Assembly: GCF_037892425.1 (NCBI RefSeq)
Contig: NZ_JBBKTT010000001.1
Location: 2,108,001-2,172,000, forward strand
From: Lacibacter sp. H375
GTDB lineage: Bacteria > Bacteroidota > Bacteroidia > Chitinophagales > Chitinophagaceae
Direction of reading: 5' to 3'
Length of the DNA: 64,000 bases
Under the pieces are notes generated by a model. That model was not told where the DNA came from and did not search any database. It worked only from the letters and a program-made list of their open reading frames with translations. Below, one piece after another: positions 17,650 through 30,136 of the stretch (positions are counted from its first letter, which is position 1; each line of letters opens with the position of its first letter). Position numbers and translations under genes: made by a program.

Positions 17650-17862
17650 ATGGGAACAACGTTAAACATAAACCTTCCATGGGAAGAAGTAAAAGAGAAA
17701 TTGCTTGAAGCCGAACCTTACTTAACCGAAGCAGATCTTGCATACGAAAAAGGAAAAGAGGAGGAATTACTTGAGCGGCTTGGCAAAAAAATGGGCAGAA
17801 CATCCGATCAAATAAAAGGCTGGATTGAAAGTGTTGCATATACCGATGGCCTGGCAGGATAA
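17650..17862 (+). CDS. Small CsbD-like protein
   Basis: A 70-residue acidic, lysine/glutamate-rich protein from the ATG at 17650 (MGTTLNINLPWEEVKEKLLEA). The segment LTEADLAYEKGKEEELLERLGKKMGRTSDQIKGWIE resembles CsbD-family stress proteins, which are small helical proteins of unknown biochemistry induced by stress in other bacteria. The N-terminal quarter differs from the usual family, so the assignment is tentative. It stands alone between a terminator and a gene-poor stretch. Confidence 0.6.
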   Translation: MGTTLNINLPWEEVKEKLLEAEPYLTEADLAYEKGKEEELLERLGKKMGRTSDQIKGWIESVAYTDGLAG

Positions 17863-18259
17863 TTTTAGTGGTCAATAGTTTTTTCAAAAAACTAGTTCGC
17901 TGTTTCGGCTATACGATTTCCAATGGTGATTTCCACCCTTGCGCCAACTATGCTGCCATGAGACAGATTGCCGTTATGAAAACCGGATCCTTTTCTTACA
18001 CAATTAATGAGAGGTACAGCGCCCGTAATATTGATCGATCGAATTCGGGCAGTTTTAAAATTTCGTCAGGGCTATCCAATCTTAACTCAAGTCTTTCCGG
18101 TTCGATCCTTTAACGTTTATCATCGTCAGGAAAACATCAGCAAAATCTTGCAATATATATTCATAACACAGCCAGTTATACCACTTCTCTCCCCATAGCT
18201 CCTTTATTCTCAGGAACAGAATTTGATTAGTTCCTGTTTTATAAAACAATACAGGTTGC
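17863..18259. other. 397-base stretch without a confident gene
   Basis: On the minus strand a frame of 57 codons without ATG (18065 to 17892) ends in a plausible protein tail (ARVEITIGNRIAETAN) and could be a decayed gene. A plus-strand frame at 17868-18113 looks random. No promoter, repeat or RNA is evident. Confidence 0.3.
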
Positions 18260-18739
18260 ATGTTCAACAAAACTATTTTACAGGAGATCGCCAATATTTT
18301 ATTCCGGGAACAATACACGATTGCTGTAGCAGAGAGCGTAACAGCGGGTTTGTTGCAGGCCGCCTTGGCATCTGCTGAAAATGCAACTATTTTTTTTCAG
18401 GGCGGAATCACAGCCTACAATGCCAGGCAGAAATACCAGCATCTGCATGTTGATGTTTTGCATGCGGTTAGTTGTAACTGCGTGTCAGCATTTGTTGCGT
18501 CGGAAATGGCAGTGGCCGTGAGCAAGTCGTTCACCAGTGATTTGGGTATTGGCATTACGGGCTATGCATCTCCATTGCCCGGGCATTCAATGAATCCTTT
18601 ATATGCTTTCTATGCAATAAGTTTTAAGTACGAGATTGTAAAGGCTGGTGAAATTTTGGCGGAACCTGATGAGCCATCCCAGGTGCAATTAAAGTATGTT
18701 AATTCGATACTGCTTGCGTTACGGGATACATTGAAATAA
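18260..18739 (+). CDS. Stand-alone CinA C-terminal domain protein (PncC-like)
   Basis: A 159-residue protein consisting only of the CinA C-terminal domain. In characterised members this domain deamidates nicotinamide mononucleotide. The nucleophile region AESVTAGLL and GGITAYNARQKYQHL are conserved, with IGITGYASP as the later glycine motif (family usually GITGxAGP). Unlike full CinA there is no N-terminal ADP-ribose pyrophosphatase domain. Several positions are atypical (VSCNCVSAFVASEMA), so activity is not assured. It shares a bidirectional terminator with the convergent aminopeptidase gene. Confidence 0.82.
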   Translation: MFNKTILQEIANILFREQYTIAVAESVTAGLLQAALASAENATIFFQGGITAYNARQKYQHLHVDVLHAVSCNCVSAFVASEMAVAVSKSFTSDLGIGITGYASPLPGHSMNPLYAFYAISFKYEIVKAGEILAEPDEPSQVQLKYVNSILLALRDTLK

Positions 18740-18763
18740 AAATCGGGCTTAGTTAACACAAAC

Positions 18764-18793
18764 AAAAATGCGGTTCAACAGAACCGCATTTTT
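18764..18793. terminator. Bidirectional terminator
   Basis: Perfect 13-bp inverted repeat AAAAATGCGGTTC / GAACCGCATTTTT with an AACA loop, with A-run and T-run on opposite sides, between the convergent CinA-like and M1 peptidase genes. Confidence 0.9.
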
Positions 18794-18814
18794 GTTTCAT
18801 CACTTGTTCTCTCA

Positions 18815-21298
18815 TCACTTCATCTTGCTCTTAATATAATCGATCTGTTCCTGTAGTGCGTTCACATCTTCCCCTGCTTTCTTCAAAGTTTCTTTTTTAC
18901 CAATGATGGTTTTGAGGAAATTCTCAAACACCGGACCTAAACCATATTGTTCGGGTATTGCTTCACGGAATTTTACAATTTCATCAATACCTCGTTTTAC
19001 TTTTTCTGTATTCTTAATAGTGCCGAGCATGTTGGCATAAGTAGCAGTTAAATTGAATTTTGCCTGTGATAAGCCCATGCTGCTGTATGCTTTGGTGATC
19101 TCATCAAACGAATTTTCATCGCCACTTTTGATCAATGTATTCGCCACCGCTTCAAGGAGATTTCCTTTCATAGTCTGTTTTGACAAACGCTTTGCTTCGG
19201 TTAATGCAGCAGGCGGATCAAGTTTCTCCAATGCTGTTAATGCAGCAGCACTTAAAGTATAAGATGAATCATTGATCATAGAAGTAAACATTGTTTTGTA
19301 AACAGGTTTCTTCAAGTTGCCTAAGAACGTAACTGCTGCACTGCGTACAATACGGCTTGGGTCTTTTTTTGCAATGGCTTCAATAGAACTTTCTGTTGCA
19401 TCAACAATGGCTGTTTTCTTTACATCTAATTTGCCAATGGCAAAATTGCGCAGACCGCTGTATTTGTCATTGATCGCTTCTTTCATAAATGCAACAGCTT
19501 TTGCATCGTCTTGTTTCTTCGAAATAAAATCGATTGCTTCTCTTCTGTCTAAATACAAACCTGCATACTTGTATTGATGAATGTATTCTTCAAGTGTTTT
19601 GTTTTCTTTCTTTACTGCCAGCAGCACTTTGTCGCCATCAAAATTCACAAGATCAGGTTTTGCAGATACAGCAAATGAAAATGTATCAACTGCATTTTTA
19701 ACCCAAACCTGCTCACGTTTTTTGCTACTGCCATTGTAAATGTCAATTGCAACGGGAAGTTGAAACAATTTTTCTTTTTGTGTTTGTTTTACGATCACAT
19801 TCACTTTCTTTCCGCTTTCATCATAACTGTAAGTAATATCTAATACAGGATGCCCTGCACCAAAATACCATTGGTTAAAGAACCAGTTAAGATCCTTGCC
19901 GGTTATTTCTTCAAAGGCAATACGTAATTGATGCGCTTCAGCTGATTTGTATTTGTTTGTACTTAAATAAAGATTCAGTGATTTGAAGAAAGCACTGTCA
20001 CCAACGTAGTTACGGAGCATGTGCAAGATGCGGCCTCCTTTACTGTAACTCACTGCATCAAACATATCTTCCTTATCACGGTAGTAATATCGTACAAGAT
20101 GTTTGTTTTCGCTGCCGCTGCCTAAATATCCCTGCATGGCACTGTAATGTGTTGCATCTGCTTTGTCTTTGCTGAATTTGTATTCATCCCAGAGGTATTC
20201 ACTGTAATCAGCAAATGATTCATTGAGTGTAAGGTTGCTCCAGCTTTCAGAAGTTACATAATCGCCAAACCAGTGATGAAATAATTCATGAGCAATCGTG
20301 CCTTCCCATCTGTTGCCATCCACTAATTCACGTGCATCCTGCTGTGCACTTTCCTGGTGAAGCGTGGCAGTGGTATTTTCCATAGCGCCACTTACATAAT
20401 CACGACCCACCATTTGCGCATATTTCACCCAAGGGTAGTCAACACCAGTAATCTTTGAAAAATAAGTCATCATCTCGGGTGTATTGCCAAAGATTTTCTT
20501 TGCAACAGAAGCATATTCTTTATCAACATAATAACTTACTTCTTTTCCTCGCCAGCTTTCTTTCACCACTGCAAAATCGCCTGCCCCCATAAAGAAGAGA
20601 TATGGAGAGTGTGGTTGATCCATCTTCCAGTAATCAGTGCGTGTGCCATTGCTGTTTGGTTTTTGGCTCATCAGTTTGCCATTGCTTAGTGTTACCCATT
20701 TTGCCGGCACAGTTAAATAAAAATCCTGTGTTGTTTTCTGATTTGTTTTGTCGATTGTAGGAATCCAAACGCTGGTAGCTTCGGTCTCACCTTGCGTCCA
20801 GAACTGCGTTGGTTTGTCCTTCTCTTCGCCTTTGGGGTTGATAAAGTACAAACCTTTTGCATCGGTAATAGCAGCACTGCCTTCTGTTTTAAAATCGTTT
20901 GGCTTTGCTACATAGTTGATGTATACGGTATACGCCTCGCCACCTTTGTAGGTTTTGTCGAGAGTTACTTTCAACAGCAATCCATCATATTCATGCTTTA
21001 GTTTAGTGCGTGCTGTTCCATTCTGAATAGCCACTTCTTTAATCTCCATTCCTTTTGCATCAAGGATTAGTGTATTACTTGGATAGAAGTAAGGCTTCAG
21101 AGTAAGCCATGCGTTCCCTTTTAACTGTGCATTTGGTATATCAAAACTGGCTTCAAGTTTTGTGTTTACAAGTGCGTGTGTCTTTTCAGGCGTTGCACGA
21201 TAGATCTTTTTCCAGCTTGTATCAGCCGGTTCCTGCTCCTGGGCAAATACGGCGTTAACGCTAAGCACCAACAGGCCGATGATGAGATTTCTTTTCAT
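18815..21298 (-). CDS. Secreted M1-family zinc aminopeptidase
   Basis: An 827-residue metallopeptidase with a signal peptide (MKRNLIIGLLVLSVNAVFAQ). The N-terminal beta domain precedes the catalytic domain with GAMEN (residues 304-308, substrate N-terminus recognition) and HELFHHW (337-343) plus Glu 360, the complete HExxH-x18-E zinc site. The C-terminal part from about 560 is helical and HEAT-like (SIEAIAKKDPSRIVRSAAVTFLGNLKKP). It should act in the periplasm or outside, trimming peptides. No C-terminal T9SS domain is seen. The gene is monocistronic and convergent with the CinA-like gene. Confidence 0.95.
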   Translation of the reverse strand: MKRNLIIGLLVLSVNAVFAQEQEPADTSWKKIYRATPEKTHALVNTKLEASFDIPNAQLKGNAWLTLKPYFYPSNTLILDAKGMEIKEVAIQNGTARTKLKHEYDGLLLKVTLDKTYKGGEAYTVYINYVAKPNDFKTEGSAAITDAKGLYFINPKGEEKDKPTQFWTQGETEATSVWIPTIDKTNQKTTQDFYLTVPAKWVTLSNGKLMSQKPNSNGTRTDYWKMDQPHSPYLFFMGAGDFAVVKESWRGKEVSYYVDKEYASVAKKIFGNTPEMMTYFSKITGVDYPWVKYAQMVGRDYVSGAMENTTATLHQESAQQDARELVDGNRWEGTIAHELFHHWFGDYVTSESWSNLTLNESFADYSEYLWDEYKFSKDKADATHYSAMQGYLGSGSENKHLVRYYYRDKEDMFDAVSYSKGGRILHMLRNYVGDSAFFKSLNLYLSTNKYKSAEAHQLRIAFEEITGKDLNWFFNQWYFGAGHPVLDITYSYDESGKKVNVIVKQTQKEKLFQLPVAIDIYNGSSKKREQVWVKNAVDTFSFAVSAKPDLVNFDGDKVLLAVKKENKTLEEYIHQYKYAGLYLDRREAIDFISKKQDDAKAVAFMKEAINDKYSGLRNFAIGKLDVKKTAIVDATESSIEAIAKKDPSRIVRSAAVTFLGNLKKPVYKTMFTSMINDSSYTLSAAALTALEKLDPPAALTEAKRLSKQTMKGNLLEAVANTLIKSGDENSFDEITKAYSSMGLSQAKFNLTATYANMLGTIKNTEKVKRGIDEIVKFREAIPEQYGLGPVFENFLKTIIGKKETLKKAGEDVNALQEQIDYIKSKMK

Positions 21299-21444
21299 GA
21301 TTTCTTTTAATTGTTTGTTTGGGAGTACCTGTTTACAAATAAGTGTATGACGGCAAGCATTTGTTACGGGTTTCCTGTTTTCTTGATTTTTAGCGTGTAA
21401 AGATAAAGTGGCTCGTGATTTGGACAGTAGATTTTGACAAATGG

Positions 21445-21479
21445 TTTGTGATTCGGATAAACAAAAAAAATTAGCTTTG
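21445..21479 (+). promoter_or_regulatory. Promoter of the DUF4476 gene
   Basis: TTTG (21445-21448), a 23-base spacer and TAGCTTTG (21472-21479) fit the Bacteroidota consensus at the long end of the spacer range. The -7 box ends five bases before the ATG at 21485, predicting a leaderless mRNA. Confidence 0.6.
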
Positions 21480-21484
21480 TTGCT

Positions 21485-22747
21485 ATGCGAACATCAGTGA
21501 TCAAAAGACTTGCATTAGTTATGGTGGTTTCAGCCTTTTTCAGCCTGCAGGCAAAAAGCCAGTTAAATCATTTCATTTATCTCCAAACAGACAACCAGCA
21601 ACCTTTTTATATCAAGTATAATAACAGGATCATTAGTTCATCTTCTTCGGGCTACCTGATTCTTCCGAAGCTGAAGGATGGAGTGGTAGATTTTGCAGTA
21701 GGTTTCCCAAAAAGCGATCAGCAGGAACAGCAATTCAGATATACAATTGATAAAGCAGATAAAGGGTTTCTGTTAAAAAACTTTAGTGATAAAGGCTGGG
21801 GGCTGTATGATCTTCAAACATCTGCGATAGTTTACGCTGCGGTTAAAACTGCGGCAACCAATACCAGCACAAGCAGCACAGTTGCACCTGCAAATGATCC
21901 TTTCAGCAACATGCTTTCGAAAGTAACTCAGGATAGTACCGTGAAAACAGTAACGGTGGTTAAGGAGCCTAAACCTGTAGTTGTGGATACAGCAAAACCC
22001 ACAAAGGTTGAAGTTGTAGCTACTACACCTGCAAAAGATACAATAACCGCCAAACCCGAAGTAAAGCCTGAAAAAGTTATTGAACTACCTGTGGTAACGG
22101 AGCCAGATTGGGTTGCTCCTGCAAAATCATCCATCAAACAGGTTCGAAGATTTGAAAGCAGGGAAGGAGCTGATTTTGTGTTTGAAGTTGGTGAAAGCAA
22201 TGGATTGAAAGATACGGTTCGCCTGTTTATTGAACGGGATACAGTAGCAAATCCTATTGTACCTCCTGCAATAATCGAAACACCAAAAGCAGAGAGTATA
22301 AAGAAAGACACCGTGTTAGTGGTTGAACAGCCCAAAAAAGAAGAGCCTGTTGTGAAGAAAGAAGAAGTAGTTGAAAAGAAAGAACCTGTTGCCCCTCCGG
22401 CAGTTACAGAACCAGTTCAGAAAAAAGAAACAGCAGCATTACCAAATAGTAACTGTAAAGATTTTGCTACCGAAGACGATTTGATAAAGCTTCGCCGCCG
22501 CATGGCTTCACAAAGGAGGGATGAGCAGTTGGTAGATGAAGCAAAGAAAGCTTTCCGCACAAAATGTTTTACCACAAGTCAGTTGAGAAACCTGTCGGCA
22601 TTATTCCTTACAGATGAAGGACGTTATCGTTTTTTTGATACAGCCTTGCCATTCGTAACAGACTACAGCAACTTTAAGTCTTTGGGTGAAACCATTCAGG
22701 ACGAGTATTATAAAAAGCGGTTCATTGCCCTTCTCCCTAATCAATAA
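21485..22747 (+). CDS. Exported protein with C-terminal DUF4476 domain
   Basis: A 420-residue protein with a signal peptide (MRTSVIKRLALVMVVSAFFSLQAKSQ). Residues 27-115 form a beta-rich module (FIYLQTDNQQPFYIKYNNRIISSSSSGYLILPKL-type start), the middle 120-320 is low-complexity and rich in Pro, Lys, Glu, Thr and Val, and residues about 325-418 form a DUF4476-like helical domain (FATEDDLIKLRRRM ... FRTKCFTTSQLRNLSALF ... YSNFKSLGETI). Function is unknown. The extended charged linker suggests an envelope-spanning or surface role. truA starts three bases after the stop. Confidence 0.8.
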   Translation: MRTSVIKRLALVMVVSAFFSLQAKSQLNHFIYLQTDNQQPFYIKYNNRIISSSSSGYLILPKLKDGVVDFAVGFPKSDQQEQQFRYTIDKADKGFLLKNFSDKGWGLYDLQTSAIVYAAVKTAATNTSTSSTVAPANDPFSNMLSKVTQDSTVKTVTVVKEPKPVVVDTAKPTKVEVVATTPAKDTITAKPEVKPEKVIELPVVTEPDWVAPAKSSIKQVRRFESREGADFVFEVGESNGLKDTVRLFIERDTVANPIVPPAIIETPKAESIKKDTVLVVEQPKKEEPVVKKEEVVEKKEPVAPPAVTEPVQKKETAALPNSNCKDFATEDDLIKLRRRMASQRRDEQLVDEAKKAFRTKCFTTSQLRNLSALFLTDEGRYRFFDTALPFVTDYSNFKSLGETIQDEYYKKRFIALLPNQ

Positions 22748-22750
22748 GCT

Positions 22751-23500
22751 ATGCCACGTTACTTTCTGGAGCTTAGTTACAAAGGGGAAGGGTACAGTGG
22801 TTTCCAGGTGCAGCAGAATGCTGTTACCATTCAGGCTGAAGTAGAGAAAGCTTTCCGGATCTTTTTCAGAAAAGAGGTGGAGCTTACCGGTTCATCAAGA
22901 ACAGATGCAGGTGTACATGCGCTCCAGAACTATTTTCATTTCGATTTGGAAGATGAATTTCCACAGGCTTCTGTTTATAATCTCAATGCTATTTTGCCTC
23001 CGGCCATCGTAATTAAGTCTGTAAAGGAAGTTAAGCCCGATGCGCACAGCCGTTTTCACGCAACAGCCAGGGTATACAAGTACTTTATTTACGATAAAAA
23101 AAATCCCTTTATCGACGATCGTGCCTGGTACCTGCCATACACACTTGACGAATCGTTATTAGACGAATGTGCTCAATTGGTAAAGAATAACCTTGATTTT
23201 TCTGCCTTTTCAAAACGTAATACCCAGGTTAAAACATTTCAATGCAACATTACCGTAAGTGAATGGATAAAAGAGGATGGATGTCTTGTTTATCATGTTC
23301 AGGCAAACCGTTTTTTAAGGGGAATGGTGCGTGGGCTTGTTGGAACAATGGTGAGAGTGGCCAGAGGAACCATGACATTTGAAGCTTTTGAAACACTTCT
23401 TACTCAAAAAGCACTGGCTGCTGCAGATTTTTCGGCACCTGCAAAAGGCCTGTTTTTAGTTCGGGTGAACTATCCTGAGCAACTCTTCCTTAAACCATAG
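22751..23500 (+). CDS. truA: tRNA pseudouridine synthase A
   Basis: Converts uridines 38-40 of the tRNA anticodon arm to pseudouridine. The 249-residue product has the catalytic aspartate in SSRTDAGVHA, the family start YFLELSYKGEGYSGFQVQ and the C-terminal RFLRGMVRGLVGTM. It is three bases downstream of the DUF4476 gene and so probably shares its promoter. It ends about 100 bases before the first rRNA promoter. Confidence 0.96.
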   Translation: MPRYFLELSYKGEGYSGFQVQQNAVTIQAEVEKAFRIFFRKEVELTGSSRTDAGVHALQNYFHFDLEDEFPQASVYNLNAILPPAIVIKSVKEVKPDAHSRFHATARVYKYFIYDKKNPFIDDRAWYLPYTLDESLLDECAQLVKNNLDFSAFSKRNTQVKTFQCNITVSEWIKEDGCLVYHVQANRFLRGMVRGLVGTMVRVARGTMTFEAFETLLTQKALAAADFSAPAKGLFLVRVNYPEQLFLKP

Positions 23501-23572
23501 AAAATTATTTTACGCTGAAACGCTTTGCCACAAAGCATTTCAGCTTTTGCCCTGAAAAAAGATTCAAAAAGG

Positions 23573-23628
23573 TTTGGTTTGTAACCCATTACACCGTTAC
23601 CTTTGCAGCCCGCTTTGAAAAAAACGGG
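23573..23628 (+). promoter_or_regulatory. rRNA promoter P1 with 5' hairpin
   Basis: TTTG (23573-23576), 21-base spacer, TACCTTTG (23598-23605), then a hairpin CCCG-C-TTT / AAA-A-CGGG with GAAA loop (23609-23628) and a GTTCTTCAAA box. It is the most diverged of four tandem units. Confidence 0.75.
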
Positions 23629-23688
23629 TAGTTCTTCAAAAGGTTATTTTCTCCTCTCAACTCTATCGATTCCTTTTTATTTGTTTCT

Positions 23689-23781
23689 AAAAAAGTTGAA
23701 ATAAAACGAAGAAAAATTTGGCAGATTAAAATTGCCGCTTACCTTTGCAACCCGCTTTGAAAAAAGCGAAAGTTCTTCAAA
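23689..23781 (+). repeat. rRNA promoter unit P2 (93-bp perfect repeat, copy 1)
   Basis: Contains TTTG (23717-23720), a 19-base spacer, TACCTTTG (23740-23747), then hairpin CGCTTT-GAAA-AAAGCG (23753-23768) at the predicted 5' end of the transcript and an AGTTCTTCAAA box. All 93 bases recur at 23837-23929. Confidence 0.9.
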
Positions 23782-23836
23782 GGTTGGCAGTGAAAATCAG
23801 CAATAAAACAGATTCTTTCCCACGTTCAAATCGATA

Positions 23837-23929
23837 AAAAAAGTTGAAATAAAACGAAGAAAAATTTGGCAGATTAAAATTGCCGCTTACCTTTGCAACC
23901 CGCTTTGAAAAAAGCGAAAGTTCTTCAAA
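23837..23929 (+). repeat. rRNA promoter unit P3 (93-bp perfect repeat, copy 2)
   Basis: Identical to P2, offset by 148 bases: TTTG (23865-23868), 19-base spacer, TACCTTTG (23888-23895), hairpin CGCTTT-GAAA-AAAGCG (23901-23916). Confidence 0.9.
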
Positions 23930-24013
23930 AGGTTTACAGCGAAAGTTCACATCAAAACAAGTTTATTCTTCGAATGAAATCAGCAAAAAAAGTTGAGAGA
24001 AAACAAAGAAAAA

Positions 24014-24065
24014 TTTGGTGAATTAAAAAAGCCACTTACCTTTGCACTCCGTTTAAAAAACGGGG
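24014..24065 (+). promoter_or_regulatory. rRNA promoter P4 with 5' hairpin
   Basis: TTTG (24014-24017), 19-base spacer, TACCTTTG (24037-24044), then CCGTTT-AAA-AAACGG (24049-24063), extendable by two pairs. Its stem differs in sequence from P2/P3 but is preserved. The unit closest to 16S. Confidence 0.85.
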
Positions 24066-24080
24066 ACACGAAAACAAACA

Positions 24081-24094
24081 AAGTTCTTTGAAAG
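24081..24094 (+). promoter_or_regulatory. boxA-like antitermination signal before 16S
   Basis: AAGTTCTTTGAAAG resembles boxA elements that recruit Nus factors in rRNA leaders. AAGTTCTTTGACA recurs before 23S at 26111-26123, and a shorter GTTCTTCAAA form follows P1-P3. Confidence 0.5.
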
Positions 24095-24099
24095 TTTGA

Positions 24100-24110
24100 A
24101 AGCAACAGCA
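24100..24110 (+). other. 5' arm of the 16S precursor processing stem
   Basis: AAGCAACAGCA is complementary to TGCTGTTGCTT at 25762-25772 behind 16S. The neighbouring TTTGAAAG also pairs with CTTTCAAA (25777-25784). The long-range helix is the expected RNase III substrate that releases pre-16S. Confidence 0.65.
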
Positions 24111-24210
24111 ACGTTTTAATTTAATTAGAACGGGTAAATTTTAAGCGTAAAATAATTCGATTTTTGAACTGTTAATTCTTGAGAATTAATAGTCAGTATC
24201 AAACAACATT

Positions 24211-25743
<1,533 letters not shown>

Positions 25744-25858
25744 TAGAGTACGCATTTTTACTGCTGTTGCTTTTTTCTTTCAAAATTTTAAGTTCTTATA
25801 AAGTATCATTCGGCCAGTTGCTATGGATTTGTAGGGGCCACTTGGCTAAAGATTAGAT

Positions 25859-25933
25859 AGATCCGTAGCTCAGCCTGGTTAGAGCACTACACTGATAATG
25901 TAGGGGTCCCCAGTTCAAATCTGGGCGGGTCTA
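25859..25933 (+). tRNA. tRNA-Ile (anticodon GAT)
   Basis: Acceptor AGATCCG/CGGGTCT, anticodon stem CTACA/TGTAG around CTGATAA (anticodon GAT), T-arm with GTTCAAATC. It lies in the 16S-23S spacer, as is usual for rRNA operons. Confidence 0.95.
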
Positions 25934-25944
25934 CAAATAACCTC

Positions 25945-26018
25945 GGGGGGTTAGCTCAGTTGGCTAGAGCATCTGCCTTGCACGCAGAGGGTCATCGGTT
26001 CGACTCCGATATCCTCCA
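25945..26018 (+). tRNA. tRNA-Ala (anticodon TGC)
   Basis: Acceptor GGGGGGT/ATCCTCC, anticodon stem TCTGC/GCAGA around CTTGCAC (anticodon TGC), T-arm with GGTTCGACTCC. It is 11 bases after tRNA-Ile. Confidence 0.95.
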
Positions 26019-26120
26019 CGAAAATTAGTTCTTTATTGATGTTGACTTTCAGGTCTGATGATTCGTAATCATAACATCAGCTTTTCATCTGAACGCAAGT
26101 TTATTTGATTAAGTTCTTTG

Positions 26121-26149
26121 ACATATTGGGATAAAACAAGTTGTAATTG
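26121..26149 (+). other. 5' arm of the 23S precursor processing stem
   Basis: ACATATTGGG (26121-26130) and AGTTGTAATTG (26139-26149) pair with CCCAATATGT (29085-29094) and CAATTACAACT (29073-29083) beyond 23S, forming a two-part helix around the mature rRNA. A boxA-like AAGTTCTTTGACA precedes it at 26111-26123. Confidence 0.7.
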
Positions 26150-26177
26150 TTTAGTAAGGCGATTTTAGTAATAACTC

Positions 26178-29053
<2,876 letters not shown>

Positions 29054-29111
29054 TTTTTTAAATTGCTTCTAGCAATTACAACTTCCCAATATGTTATATT
29101 ATTTAAGAGTT

Positions 29112-29222
29112 TATGGTGGTTTTGCCGAGGGTGTTCACCTCTTCCCATACCGAACAGAGAAGTTAAGCCCCTCATGGCCGATGGTACTGCACTACAATGC
29201 GGGAGAGTAGGTAGCTGCCATA
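29112..29222 (+). rRNA. rrf: 5S ribosomal RNA
   Basis: About 111 bases with TGGTGGTTTTGCCGAGGGTG, the conserved CCCATACCGAACAGAGAAGT and the closing GTAGCTGCCAT complementary to the 5' end. Last gene of the operon. Confidence 0.95.
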
Positions 29223-29230
29223 TTTATTTT

Positions 29231-29260
29231 AAGCCCTTCAGTTTACTGAAGGGCTTTTTT
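29231..29260 (+). terminator. Terminator of the rRNA operon
   Basis: An 11-bp stem AAGCCCTTCAG/CTGAAGGGCTT with a TTTA loop runs into six T, eight bases after 5S. Confidence 0.93.
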
Positions 29261-29401
29261 GTTTCCACTACTTCCCGTTACTTTTTCACTTGTAATGCCT
29301 TGTGTATGTAGCCCCTATTTGGGGTTTTTATGTTTGCGTAATTAGTGGAGTTTTGCAACTGCCGGAAATCTGCTGTATATTCAGAAGACCAACCACTGCT
29401 T

Positions 29402-30067
29402 ATGCATACACTCCGCTCTATTTTCTGGATTGTTTTATGGTCGTTCATACTCCTTCTTTCTATTTATTTTTTTCTCGACAATGTGATTGCCTATTTCTAT
29501 GGCTATCGCAGCCGCATGTTTGGCGAAACTTTGTTTAATAATCAACTCTGGGTAGTGATGCATATGGTTGGTGGCAGTATGGCGTTGCTATTAGGCCCCA
29601 CGCAGTTCTGGCCATTTATCCGTAAACGATTTGTTTCCTTTCATCGATTGTCTGGCAAAATTTACATGGCTGGAATTGCCTTGATTGGTATTTCAGCAGG
29701 AAGACTGTCATTAATCAGCACTTGTGTACCCTGTCGCATCTCTCTTTTTTTACTAACAGTTTTTGCTGTGTTCAGCACCTGGTTTGCATGGCGGGCAATT
29801 AAAACAAGAAATACGAAAACACATCGCCAGATGATGGTGCGTAGTTATGTGTGTGTGCTCGCTTTTGTTGCTGTGAGAATTGATGATGTGTTCTCGCTTA
29901 ATTTTTTGTTTGGTGAAATAACAGATCCAACTTTCAGAAGAGTTGTGAATGAATATTTCTTTTCGTTTGTGCCGTTGATTATTGCCGAGATCATGATGAC
30001 ATGGTGGCCATCTGTTGCCTATACATTTAAAAGCAAGAAGGAACATTCCAAAGCAAACCATACATGA
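29402..30067 (+). CDS. DUF2306-family integral membrane protein
   Basis: A 221-residue membrane protein with about six hydrophobic helices from the ATG at 29402 (MHTLRSIFWIVLWSFILLLS). The stretch GGSMALLLGPTQFWPFIRKRFVSFHRLSGKIYMAGIALIGISAG, with its HRxxGKxY motif, and THRQMMVRSYVCVLAFVAVR are typical of DUF2306. The conserved histidines suggest cofactor or metal binding within the membrane, but function is unknown. The frame extends 19 codons upstream without family similarity. It opens the accessory stretch after the rRNA operon. Confidence 0.82.
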   Translation: MHTLRSIFWIVLWSFILLLSIYFFLDNVIAYFYGYRSRMFGETLFNNQLWVVMHMVGGSMALLLGPTQFWPFIRKRFVSFHRLSGKIYMAGIALIGISAGRLSLISTCVPCRISLFLLTVFAVFSTWFAWRAIKTRNTKTHRQMMVRSYVCVLAFVAVRIDDVFSLNFLFGEITDPTFRRVVNEYFFSFVPLIIAEIMMTWWPSVAYTFKSKKEHSKANHT

Positions 30068-30136
30068 ATCAATCAACTGCATTGGCACAACAACAAGCAT
30101 AAAATGATGAGGATAGGTCGTCAATAAAACAACAAC

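Noticed and set aside
17868-18113. 81-codon plus-strand frame (MVNSFFKKLVRCFGY)
   Set aside because: No family resemblance and no promoter; treated as a gene-free stretch.
23573-24065. Mobile element or CRISPR explanation for the repeats before 16S
   Set aside because: Each repeat holds a full promoter in the same orientation, there is no coding content and no terminal inverted repeats.
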